64,000 nucleotides of DNA from positions 248,001-312,000 of the forward strand of contig JAFFJZ010000043.1 of assembly GCA_018340375.1 (NCBI GenBank), written 5' to 3'. The stretch comes from Gonatopus flavifemur. Its lineage: Eukaryota > Arthropoda > Insecta > Hymenoptera > Dryinidae. This document shows, piece after piece, positions 11,612 through 23,000 of the stretch. A model generated the notes under the pieces. It saw only the letters and a program-made list of their open reading frames with translations. It had not been told where the DNA came from and did no database searches. The position numbers and the translations under genes are program-made. Position 1 is the first letter of the stretch; the number at the start of each line of letters is the position of its first letter.

Positions 11612-12114
11612 CCCGAAGAGAACATGAAGCTTCAGCGAACGTTCAGATCAGATGTGTATAGATCGGGTCGAAGGTTCATCAGAGCTAACTTTTAGATTCA
11701 CAAACGTTTGACAAAGGTTCTACGGACGTTGAAATGTCCGCCTCGAAATACGTTCAGGAAACATAGATGGAACGTTCACTGAAGGTTCATCGAAGGTTTG
11801 ACGAAGCTTCACAAAAATATCTATACTTATATTAATTTAGATCAATCTATATGAAAAATGAATTAATTAATACACATGAATTATTATAAATTCATCTAAG
11901 TATAGATATTTTTGTGAAGCTTCCTCAAACCTTCGATGAACCTTCAATGAACGTTGCATCTATGTTTTCTGAAAGTATTTTGAGGCGGAAATTTCAACGT
12001 TCGTAGTACCTTTGACAAACGTTTGTGAATCTAAAAGTTAGCTTTCATGAACCTTCGATCTGATCTATACAGATCTAATCTGAACGTTCGCTGAAGCTTC
12101 ATGTTCTCTTCGGG
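11612..12114. mobile_element. Long foldback element, arms about 220 bp
   Basis: The left arm (11612-11835) begins cccgaagagaacatgaagc. The right arm (11893-12114) is its reverse complement with scattered differences, ending gcttcatgttctcttcggg. The loop is about 55 bp. Both arms carry repeated gaaggttcat/gaacgttca words. The flanks (TT and TA) give no exact duplication. Confidence 0.85.
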
Positions 12115-12414
12115 TATTGAGATAATCAATCTTTCTGTTATCCTTTCTACATTTACATCACATCAAAATCATCTGAGTATGCGATATATTTGAGACTAAG
12201 AAATATTTATTAATCTGAATTAAAAAAATCCTCATATTTGTCACGAAGTTATTATATTAGATGTGAATATTCCTGTTTTTCAGTGTAGATAATTCGTATT
12301 CCATTAATGACTTGGGGAGGAGTTTGAAGTTAATTTGATAAATATAAAGTTCATTCAAATAGATAAGCATTCTTTAAGAGTCCTGCTAAAATTACCCAAT
12401 AACCATGAACATCG

Positions 12415-12552
12415 TCAAGATATCTTGAAGATATCTTTTGAAAGACATCTACAAGACATATCAAAAAGACATCTTAAAGACTTCTTCTCCAACATGTCTT
12501 GAAGATGTCTTTCAAAAGATATCCTCAAGATGTCTTGCTAATGTATCTTTAA
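12415..12552. repeat. AAGACATCTT/AAGATGTCTT hairpin cluster
   Basis: Many direct and inverted copies of agacatctt-like words (tcttgaagatatctt, aagacatct, gatgtctttc) over about 140 bp. Similar clusters sit near 16930-17085 and 40105-40200, so this is probably an old dispersed repeat family. Confidence 0.55.
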
Positions 12553-12578
12553 GATCAGCAGTTTTGAGGTTACGAGTA

Positions 12579-13028
12579 CACTGTGAAAAGGGTTACGTCA
12601 ATAGTTAACATATATCAATTTGAAATCCAACCTAATGTGGCATAACTTCAAAGACAATCTATCATCGTCACCCTAACAGGACACTCCGTCGCATCTCCGT
12701 GGTCTCCACGGAGATAGATCGTATCCACGTGGAGCCTACGGAGATTCAACGGAGTGTCCTGTTAGGGCATGTACAATGTAATATACTAATAGTTAACTGA
12801 TGATCCATTATACATAAATATAATGGGTAATGAATGAAAATATGATGAGTAATGAATGAAAATATGATGACATTCATAATCTATCATATTAAAGGGTGAT
12901 AGATCATCAGATAACTATTAATATGATATATTATGTGTGAATCAAATAGATTAACCTCAATGTCATGCTATATTAGGTCAGATTTCAAACTGATATTTGT
13001 TAACTATTAATGTAACCTTTTTACAGTG
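12579..13028. mobile_element. CAC-type TIR element, copy A (interrupted)
   Basis: Ends CACTGTGAAAAGGGTTACG and the reverse of CACTGTAAAAAGGTTAC; TA duplicated on both sides (12577-12578 and 13029-13030). The 450 bp include a separate 97-bp element at 12671-12767. Copy B at 13179-13507 is the same element in opposite orientation without that insertion. A duplicated ggtaatgaatgaaaatatgat unit is specific to copy A. Confidence 0.88.
12671..12767. mobile_element. Nested 97-bp CCC...GGG foldback element
   Basis: Ends ccctaacaggacactccg and its reverse complement; internal arms carry tctccgtgg/ccacgg. CA flanks both sides (12669-12670, 12768-12769). Copy B of the host element has the uninterrupted sequence at this position, confirming insertion with a 2-bp duplication. 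It shares the words gtcgcatctccgtgg with the element inside the mariner at 29845. Confidence 0.9.
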
Positions 13029-13178
13029 TACATGATTATACCCAAGCGGCACACATGATCAAATGCAAGCGGATATTTCAGATGTGATATGAACATGCTC
13101 AAAATCTCCAAATGATACTGTTTTAGATTATCACCTTCTATGCATGTACATAGCCCAGCCAACCATGGATTGGTTCCA

Positions 13179-13507
13179 CACTGTAAAAAGGTTACATTAA
13201 TAGTTAACAAATATCAATTTGAAATCCGACACAATATAGCATGATATTAAGGTTAATCTATTTTATTCACACAAAATATATTATATGAATAGTTATCTGA
13301 TGATCTATCACCCTTCAATATAATAGATTATGAATGCCATCGTATTTTTATTAATTGCTCATCATAGTTATGTACAATGGATCATCAGTTAACTATTAAT
13401 ATATTACATTGTACACGAATACAATATATTGTCTTTGAAGTTATGCTACATTAGGTCGGATTTCGAATTGACATATGTTAACTATTAACGTAACCCTTTT
13501 TACAGTG
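13179..13507. mobile_element. CAC-type TIR element, copy B (uninterrupted)
   Basis: An inverted relative of copy A (12579-13028), with TIRs CACTGTAAAAAGG and the CA dinucleotide duplicated at both ends (13177-13178, 13508-13509). It preserves the empty site of the nested element in copy A. Confidence 0.88.
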
Positions 13508-14545
13508 CAATCATTAGTCAGTTTGATTGATTCCAATGACATTTGCTAATAATTGATCAATTATTTGGGAATTATGTAGGATCTTTATGCTCATGTCCAT
13601 TCATTGGATAATGATTGATCAAAAATTGATCATTTTTGAAGGGCCAATTGTTGGTCGCTGATGCGGACATAGAACAGGACAATTATTGATCAATCTCGTG
13701 GTCCATAGAATTGACCAAAAACTGATCATTCAACTTACGTCGATAATCGAAAATCTGGAAATGTAAAACATCACTTATTTTCTATCGGTAATATGGAATT
13801 TTGCATTGGTCATGTCATGTTAATAGGATAGAATTATTTATTATGTATTGTTTATGACAAAAAATTGTTGTGATTCATCGGTTCATTCATCTCCGTCGTA
13901 TCAGTGATCGCAACTTGTCGAATTTCATATTATTCGTGGCGCGGTAAAATTGTCACGATGAACTGAGGTTATTCATAACTTCAATTTCGGTTTGAATTTC
14001 AATTTCGGAACATGGATGCAAATTCTTATTACTATTATAACTGAGTGAACCGATTGAACTCCATTCCATTCAAAAAGTGTGGTTTTGGGTTATAATTCCT
14101 ATTCGAATTAGCAATACACAAATTGTGGATAATTATATATTATAATGTTAAATGAACGGATTCAGTTTCACAGTGTTGTCATCATAGTTTTGAAATGAAA
14201 AAATTAAACACAAATGTTCAACGAATTTGAACAAAATTCTTTTACACTGAATCAAAATTTTATAGTATATATCAATCAATAATGAGTTATTGGTCAATTT
14301 TCAATCATTCTCAAACCAAAATAATTGTCCAATAATTGCCAAATTATGGGTCACATTATTTCACAGCTGATGACAGCACCTATGCCCATGCCATTGACCA
14401 AAGATTGCCCTGCAATTGGGAAATCCAATAGTCCACTGAAATTGATCAATTATTGGTTGCCAATGCGGACACAAAAATGGACAATCATTGATCAATCCCA
14501 CCCAATCTCATTGGGTACTAATTGACCAGTTATTTATCAGCTTTG
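13508..14545. repeat. TTGATCAATTATTGG-rich region
   Basis: Words such as attgatcaattattgg and ggacaattattgatcaatc recur between 13530 and 13740 and again, mostly inverted, between 14270 and 14530. The middle part (about 13750-14270) is unique AT-rich sequence. It looks like an old repeat family with two clusters, possibly two halves of one element. Confidence 0.5.
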
Positions 14546-15058
14546 GTTAGCTGGGAGGATACTGTATGCATCCTCATTCCTCCTGGTGCTGCTTGGGTAT
14601 GAATCACACTTTAAATGTCACAACCGAATTGCAAAGGAACTGAATTCGTTCATAATTTTGAATCTTATAAAATGTTGATACCGACAAATTTGAAATCTGC
14701 AAGAAGCACGATTTTGTAACCTTGCAATGCCAGCACTAAAAGTAACCAATTCCCGAGTCACAACAATTTGCGAATTATTGAACTTTTTACGCTGAACTTT
14801 ATGGACAGCTTTCATGTGAATCTGTAAAATTCCCACTAGATGAATTATTTTTCAATAGCAATTAGATAAAAGGAATTCCAAAAGAATATATTATATCCAT
14901 CAGACTTTAACGGCCACTGGATCATGAAATCCATTCTTCAATATATTTCATCAAAATCATTGCATTTTCCCCGTTTTAAGCACAGTGAGCTCATCTTATA
15001 TTTGTATATGTAATAAAACTTCATCCAAAAGATCAGTTTTACTCTGAAAATGTGCACC
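14546..15058. other. No recognised feature
   Basis: AT-rich sequence with short ORFs only; no repeat boundary could be set. Confidence 0.4.
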
Positions 15059-15320
15059 CAGGGCCGCGGAGAGAAAATCCGGGCCCGGGGGGAAGCGACT
15101 TACGGGCCTCAATTTTCTTGAAATCGGGTTGAAAAACTTTATTCTCACAAAGGAATAATACAAAGTTCCTTGACTTCAAAATCAAAAATCCTCATCATAT
15201 ATCTTTCGTTTCATTTGAGTTGGAAACCGTTTGACAAAAACGGAAGGAGATGAAGTACTTGGAAAAAATCCGGGCCCGGGGGGGAAATACCCTGGCAGTC
15301 CTCCCCTCTCGTCAGGCCTG
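15059..15320. mobile_element. Possible hAT-like fragment with GC-rich ends
   Basis: A GC-rich motif (aatccgggcccgggggg) occurs twice, at about 15078 and 15268, in otherwise AT-rich DNA. The left end reads cagggccgcggag, and tgtgcacc occurs just outside both ends (15051-15058 and about 15319-15326). This resembles an 8-bp duplication, but the exact right terminus is ambiguous. Confidence 0.4.
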
Positions 15321-17378
15321 TGCACCACCGACCAGGGCACTAACCGAAACGGTGGACTTCTTTTGGTGGAGAAATTTCTAAAAAAAAGGTACTGTATCGT
15401 CTTTATGAATTGATAAAACGGTATATGATAATGAATAAACTTAATATCTATCAGCCCTATCCGAACTTCGGTGTGTTCACGTAGTGACGAAAAAGTTGTA
15501 GATGGCTCTTCAATCTAGTGGTCCGGGTATGATTGTGATTGATAAGTGTAATGAATGAAATAATACAAAATGGGTGTAATTATTCGGAATAGTGCTTCAT
15601 AATCATCAAAAACAATTCAATAGGATGTGAAAAAATATAATATATTATAATAATAATATAATAATAATAATATTATTATAATAATAGGGTATGAATGATA
15701 TTGAAACAAATAATTACAAATAAAATGTTCATAAGGTGAAGGTAAAAAATCTTTATTATATACATTTTTTTATTTACAAAAGAGATGAAAGTACATTAAG
15801 TTTTGCAATGCTTTGCCATTTTTTTGCGAGCGTATCATCTTTTGGTACCTTGAAAAAATGTACCTTCTCGTGATTGCTGTCATAACCCGATGTGCAACCA
15901 AGAGCAACACATCTCATTTCGAAATACTTGTCAAATTTTTATACGAAATTTCACGTTCACTTTAAATCACTTGATTGTCACAAAGATTCTTGCACTTCAT
16001 TTCATTGTCAATCTCTTCAAAATGAAAAAATGAGGAAGACAATAAAAGACCTTCATGAATCATATGCAACTCACATATTCTCAATCTTTCAACTTATGCG
16101 AATGTGACAGGTTATGAATGGTTATGAAAACAATTGCAATCAGACAACTAGATCGATTTGTCATCTGGATTTTTGTGGTCACTATGTGAACCGGATTTCT
16201 AGGGGAAAACGCATGAGCCAGATAGGGCTGATATCTATTTATGCATTCAATAAATGATATATCTATCTCATTACGTTATTTAATCAAGATTCCTTTTTTA
16301 TAAACTATGCTGTGAGAACATCAGATGAAAAAAAAAGAAATAGGCTTTCTATTTCGAGAGAAAACCCTTCCAATGTGAAGTGAGAAATTTGTGTGACAAG
16401 TATTTCTTGAATTATTTGATGCTTCGTTGATTTTATTTTTGACATCAAGATTTATTTTTTTAGAATGAATATCACTACTGAATTGATGATATCCCTCGAT
16501 ATGAGGTGGAAGGCTTATTTTGTAACAGGGCAGTATTGGATACTCGATTTGAAAAAATAAAAATAAAAAGGAAAACATTCAACTGAAAATTGGGTAATTT
16601 TTTAAGAACTAACCGTTTGTACGTTTTAGAACTGATCGTTTTCTTTTAGAATTAACTTTTTGGTAAGAACTGACCATTATATTATGCCCTGCCACTGACA
16701 TTATATTTCACTACGTCATACTGACAATTATGAGTACCACCATCAAATCGTCCGTATGGCGCAGGTCAATGAAACGTACCGTACGTCGTGAAATGCTCGG
16801 ATTCGAATCCCGCGACCTCAAGGATCCTAAACTCAAGTAAGGTACACGGGAGTGGTGGAAAAGGGATGAAAGAAAAGAGGGAAACAGGGGAGGATTTTTT
16901 TCAATGCACGAATTCAAAAATTTTCTAAGATATATTTTTATGGATTTTTCAAGACATTTTCAAGATTGAATCAAATACGTCTGGAACATATCTTACGCCT
17001 TTTTAAGATATCTTAAACTTGTCAAAATTTGTTGCGCAAGACATCTTTTAGATATCTAACAGATGTCTTTTTGTTTATTGGGAAGTGAGATGGACCAGAT
17101 AACATCACGAGGCTCGAAAATGAGATCCTAAAATAATGAACAAGAGTTGTATGTATATGGAACGTAATGATGATTAAGGAAATCGAATAATAATACGAAA
17201 ATGATTGTTTAAAAATTTTATCAATAAATTGAATAAATAAATTTTCTGTAAAGAGAATCGGCTTCTTGTATTGAAGACGAAGATATCTCGTGAAGTATAT
17301 CCATGTAGGCCTCAAGAAGACGATTCTCTTTTCAGAAAGTCAATTTATTTTATATATTTATAAAATTTTTAAACAATT
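15321..17378. other. AT-rich intergenic stretch
   Basis: Contains a (TAA)n/(ATT)n palindromic microsatellite at about 15637-15687 and the agatatct/agatgtctt cluster at 16930-17085. A short sequence near 16785-16812 contains ggattcgaatccc, resembling a tRNA T-loop without a foldable tRNA around it. No gene is supported. Confidence 0.45.
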
Positions 17379-18179
17379 ACACTGGGCGACAAAATTAAGG
17401 TGCCTCGTTCACTGGTTCAGCAAACGAAATTTTTTTTCCGAAAGTTTTTGGTCGGCTGAATCCGAATCCGAGGTCCAAATCTCTCGATTAGCGCTGGTTG
17501 TCGAGATATTCTAACCTTAAGAAAATATAAAAACAGCGATTTTAGCCTATATTTGAGGTTATATAGCATCGAAGTTCTTGTGTTTCCAGTAAACATTCTT
17601 CCCCTCAACATTTCAAACATTCATCATATTCTCTAAATGCTAACAAAAAGTTCTTCAATGCATCGATGGGGTCTGGAACCCATGCAGGTATTGCCAAGAC
17701 TGAAAAAAACCCAAGCTTGACTCAAGGTTGGCATATGTGTCAGAAACAAACTTCCGTGAAGAACAATTGGCCCAATATTGTTCCATGATTGTCCCGTTGT
17801 TCCCAATGGATAGTCGTCATGGTACATGCGTCGATATTTTTGAAATGGTCACTACATCTGGTACAAGCTTGGCACAAGTGTAAAAATCGAGCATTCGTTG
17901 AGAACAATTGTGCCAATATTGCCCACATGAGTGGCACAATGTTTATAAATATTGACTGAATTTTGAATTTACAATGGCTGAAGACTTGGGGATAACCATC
18001 GGGCCAGGGCTGGCCCGATCTTCCTGCCATAATCAATCCTACACACTAGTTTTGCACACCAAGCTAGATTTCATTGATCTAAGTAACGACAGAACTTCAC
18101 TTAATGGTAATAGCATACCTTTCAATGTAATCATACACGGAGATCAACTGATTTTGAAGAACTTTTCACAGAATTTTAG
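17379..18179. other. Repeat-derived flank of the LTR element
   Basis: The block from 17379 contains ccgaaagtttttggtcggctg. The stretch 17690-18010 contains repeated aagcttg.../ggcacaa words that also occur near 28165-28310 on the far side of the LTR element. No gene recognised. Confidence 0.4.
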
Positions 18180-18183
18180 GATG

Positions 18184-19756
18184 TGTGACGATCCTCGTCT
18201 AAATTCCAACCTGTAAAATATAAAAACAATTAATATTTGTAAAATGAGGATTAATAGGAACGATATTCCTTACCTTGATTGCGTTGCCTAAAGCAACGCT
18301 ATCTGAAAATAGACACTTGAGTGCCTATCATGGTTACTCGTCCCCCATCATACCAGTCGACGTACCTGAAAACATGACTAATAAATATTACATGATAAAT
18401 ATTATGGAAATAGGAACAATACAATCTTACCCACAGCAGAAACACAGGCTCACCGTTGTAGATTTACCTGAAAAATAATAAAATAAACATTATAATCAGT
18501 AAGTATGAATAATTCAAGAAAATATAGAACTTACCATTTTAGAACATACAGGACATCAGAGTAGGCACTTCACTCGCGAACGAAAAACTAATGATTAAAA
18601 ACGAGGATAAGATTATAAAAACAATTGTGCATTAACAAAATACACACGCGGTTATCTGCACCACGAGGTGACAGATGGTAAACAAACATGGGCAACCATG
18701 TTGAATTCCCGAACGCATCGCGCAAGCGCGCGAATAACACGGGAGAAGTATATATTAAAAAGAGACACACCTATACGATTGTGACAAACTCCGTGAACCG
18801 CTACAATCGCTAGTGTTTCCCACGGCGGGAATTAAGCCTAGCAGGTAATAATATAGGTAGCAGAGGTGCATAAAATCACTTCTCGACTTCGACTGCTTGG
18901 AACGATCAGGCCGGTTTCACCTCCTGGTAAGCAACTTTTTAATTACAGAAGTCGAGATTGTCAGACTTCGTGTGTATCCCTACGAAGTCCTAGTTTTTGG
19001 TTAGGAATGGTGGGGGAATTTGGTATCACCATTTTCATAGTGTAACTTCTGTTAGAGCCAACCTCTCACGGCTATGGGGTATTAAAGCCACACTCTTACG
19101 GCTATTTTTCGTTAGGGCCACACTCAAACGGCCAATCACCGACATTTTGCTAGAAGCCACGTGCATAAGGCTAAAATCAAGTTAGAATTCACCGTTAAAT
19201 ATAATTTATCTAAATAATCGTATTTTGAATACTGCCAAGTATTACGGATAATCTGAAGGCTCCATCTGAGCCATTCACATCAACAATTCCGATAGATCCT
19301 CGTAGCGTATTTGATATTAGAGAAATCCTTGATAGGCCTAACCACGATTGTTTTCCCTTAGATCCCGGTTGATCTAAAGGTACACCCACATATTATACTT
19401 TACGAATTCAGTGTGCACACGTATTAGATCAAATAGACAAAGTCCGGACTATTAGGATCATTTTAAACAATAATTCTATGTAATATTAGTTTTCATTTTG
19501 ACCTCTATTTGTAAAATTGCATCATTTTATGTACCATTAAAACTGACTTTTTATAACCAGTTTCTTGACTCAATCTATTTAATAAATATATTATTTAACT
19601 TTGTTTAACTGAAATCTTAATTTATTAATCCGTGACCCGCGTTCCCCTCTTATTATTAAAGAACTTTGGAAATCCGACGAGCTGAAGGCATCATAGGGGG
19701 CTTTTAATAGGTGGTAGCTTCATATACCGACGCATAACAGTTAACGAAACGTCACA
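18184..19756 (+). repeat. 5' LTR
   Basis: Starts TGTGACG and ends CGTCACA, a 7-bp terminal inverted repeat. Almost identical to 26242-27815. It carries a short tandem array at 19051-19172 and several aataaa-like words near 19580. ORFs inside it are not genes. Confidence 0.97.
19051..19172 (+). promoter_or_regulatory. Tandem GCCAC...CGGCTAT units in the LTR
   Basis: Four degenerate units of about 30-40 bp with the pattern gttagagccac..ctcttacggctat. The same array is in the 3' LTR (about 27109-27231) and, more regularly, in the diverged solo LTR (about 8145-8270, opposite strand). Its conservation in both LTR lineages suggests a role such as transcription-factor or RNA-processing sites; that role is inferred. 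Confidence 0.5.
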
Positions 19757-19763
19757 GATTAAT

Positions 19764-19781
19764 TGGCGCCCGAACAGGGAC
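19764..19781 (+). promoter_or_regulatory. Primer binding site, tRNA-Lys type
   Basis: tggcgcccgaacagggac begins 7 nt after the LTR end. It is complementary to the 3' end of the tRNA-Lys used as primer by lentiviruses and by several insect LTR elements. Confidence 0.93.
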
Positions 19782-20019
19782 ATTATTTGTCAGCTTTTTG
19801 ATAGAATTCTAACAAGATAATGAACGATTTAGCGTTTTCACACAGGGAATAGATACAGATCTCACGGGTATTACTATTGATTCGTTTTGTTTTAATTAAT
19901 TCCCCACTTCAATCAACTCATTAAAAATGTAACAGTAATTCGGAAAATTAGCAGAGTTCGCGAATTAGGGAACAGAAAAAGTTTTTTTAACCTTATCGGT
20001 GGCCCTGGCTGAATTTACC

Positions 20020-23000
20020 ATGCCACTTGCAATGCCTCGTACACCGCAAGAAAAGACCTCTTGGATCTGGAAGCTTAAGAAGGATGACGTCATCGCCGAA
20101 TTAACTAGACGTGAAGTAAATCACGATCCAACAAGTACAGTAACCATATTAAAAGACCAGCTTCGAAAAGCAGTCATTAATCAACCTCCGATCGAGGAGC
20201 ATTCGGGATTGGGTCCAACTCCCAGCTTGGAGAACCTCGGGCCGGTTATCGATGAAGTTGTTCCACCCAATCAACAAGGAGAGAATGATAATCAAGGATC
20301 GACTAACGATTCTAGCCGACCGTCACTAGGCCTGAATAATCAAAACGACAATCAGTCGTTACCAGATAATGGCGACCTAATCGACCTCGAAGAGAACGAC
20401 AGGCAAAACCAATTCTTCGATGCAAGAGGATCAAGGGAAGAGCTGGCCGAACAGTTAAGGGCAGAAATACGCGAAGAATTAAGAACAGAGTTGCAAGCTT
20501 ATGAACAAGAAATGGGCATTAGAGAAAGAAGGATAGCTGAAGAACAAAGACGAGTGTTGGAGGAAAGAGCCGCTTCAAACACTCTAGTTCAGGAACTACG
20601 AGATCGAATCTCCCGAATGGAAAGAGAACGAGCAAGACAAAGTATGACCACGCCACCAAATCCAACGCTGTCGTCAGATGAAGGCAGTACCGAAGATCCA
20701 GAAATTTCCACAATCAGTCGACTATTACAGAATTTCTTCAAAGAAAACCCGAACCGAGAAGTCCGTATCCAGGAACAAGTACGCAAATGGGGCGTAACCT
20801 ACAGCGGTGGTCCAGGTCTCCGTACATTTTTAGAAAGAATAGAGGAACTAAGCGATAGCTTTAATATTAAAAAAGAACAATTATTGATGTGCGTGCCACT
20901 ACTTTTAAAAGACAAGGCATTATTATGGTATCGTAATAATAAACAACAGTGGGTTTCTTGGGAAGATTTCGAACGAGATCTCAAGATATTTTACTTGCCA
21001 GTAGATGCCGATCAACAGATGGAGGAGGAAATACGTAATCGAACCCAAGGTCCTAAAGAGTCGGCGAGAGAATACATAATCAATCTTCAGACGTTAATGC
21101 GACGCTACGGACAAATGAGTAAGAATGCACAACTGGACCGTCTCTACACAAATCTACGACGTGAATACAAAATGTATGTCCGACGACGCGAGGTAAACGA
21201 TGTCGCAGAGCTTATTCAATACGCTTGCGAATATGAAAAAGCCATCAAAGAAGGGGAACAATACAAACCACCCCCCATGAGCCAGCAATCTATAATGCCA
21301 GAAACTGCATACGAAGCACCAAAGAAGACAAAAACCCATAACATGGGTACACTAGACTCAGCATACGATGCCAATACGCATTGTTGGAGATGCGGTCAAA
21401 GAGGCCACACTCGTCCAGAATGTCGTAATTCATTTGTCAAATTCTGCACTCGCTGCGGAAAACGCGATATACTCACTCGCGATTGCACTTGTATAGTGGT
21501 GAAGCCAATGAATACTCGTTTGCCTTATTGGCAAAATAACGTCCAAACCAGAACGTCTAATCATCCCGTACAGAATACTCAGCGGAATCGAGAACAGCAC
21601 AACAGGAACATCACATACCAGACCCAGTCTCAAGGAGGTCAATCGACCAGCCAAACGAATAGACTCAATGCTACAACCCCTGTAGAGAAAGGAAATGCAC
21701 CAACAACCGGGCCCTCACACAACGCCTGCTTCGGAGACCCACGCCCGCGCCTAAAAGCACAAATTGGGCAAAGGACCTTTTGGGGGTTAGCTGACACCGG
21801 CGCTACTACATCTATCATGGATTATGAAGTGTTTAACGAAGCGCGACGACAAGGTCTATGCACTTATTTCAATCCAGTAGGCAGAGATTTAACCGTTCTA
21901 GATGGTCGAGGTATTCGAACAAGGGGTAATGCGGTGGTATTAACCCGTATCAAGGGCCGTTCCATCCCATTCTCCTATAGTATCATCCATAAGTATAACG
22001 ATAATGTGTTGTTTGGGGTAGACAACTTAGCGAAAATCAATTACCAGCTAGTATGGGGTGAACCAAAAGAGGATGTATGTCATTCGGTTCATACCATCAG
22101 TACCGAAAACGCCGAGACAATCGCTCAGCGCATAATTAACGAAGAGCTGAAATTATTTGAAAGTGTGAAAGGACCGACTCACCTGGCTGAACATTGCATC
22201 AAGGTTGTCCCCGGAACCGAACCAATCAAAACGAGATACTACCCACGTAACCCCGCCATGCAGTCTATAATAGACGAGGAAGTTGATAAAATGTTAGCAG
22301 ACGGCGTTATCGAACCGTCCGATAGCCCTTGGAGTTCGCCGATCGTACTCGTCAAAAAGAAAAATCGAACCTACCGATTCTGTATCGACTTCCGGAAAAT
22401 TAATAAAGTCTCTGAAAAGGACGCTTATCCACTGCCCCATATCAACGACACGCTTAATAAATTAAGAGAAGCTAAATATATATCTACGATCGATTTGAAA
22501 AATGGATACTGGCAAGTTCCTCTAAGCGAAGACAGCAAACCGATTACAGCGTTCACTGTTCCTAGGAGAGGACTCTTTCAATTTAGAGTTATGCCATTCG
22601 GCTTACATTCTGCTTCTGCTACGTTCCAAAGGTTGTTAAATAACTTAATAACTCCTGAACTAGAACCTTTCGTGGAGGTATACTTAGATGACATCATCAT
22701 TATTGGCCAAACCTTAAACCAACATATTAAAATACTTCGAGAAGTATTCCACCGTCTTCGAGAAGCTCGTCTCCAGATTAACGCAGAAAAGAGCAAGTTT
22801 TTACAGAAACAGATAGTTTACCTAGGTCACCTAATAGACAAAGACGGGATCAAGACCGACCCCGACAAAGTAAAAGCCATTAATGAGATACCCCCACCGA
22901 AAAATATCAAGGAATTAAGACAATTTATCGGGATGATATCCTGGTATCGCCGCTTTATTCCTAACTGTTCAGAACTAACTCAACCATTAACCGCTCTATT

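Noticed and set aside
16754..16826. tRNA-like ggattcgaatccc near a tggcgcagg motif
   Set aside because: No acceptor or T-stem pairing could be built on either strand.
18275..19185. ORFs inside the LTRs (also at 26333-27244)
   Set aside because: They repeat exactly in both LTRs, cover regulatory sequence and match no protein family known to me.
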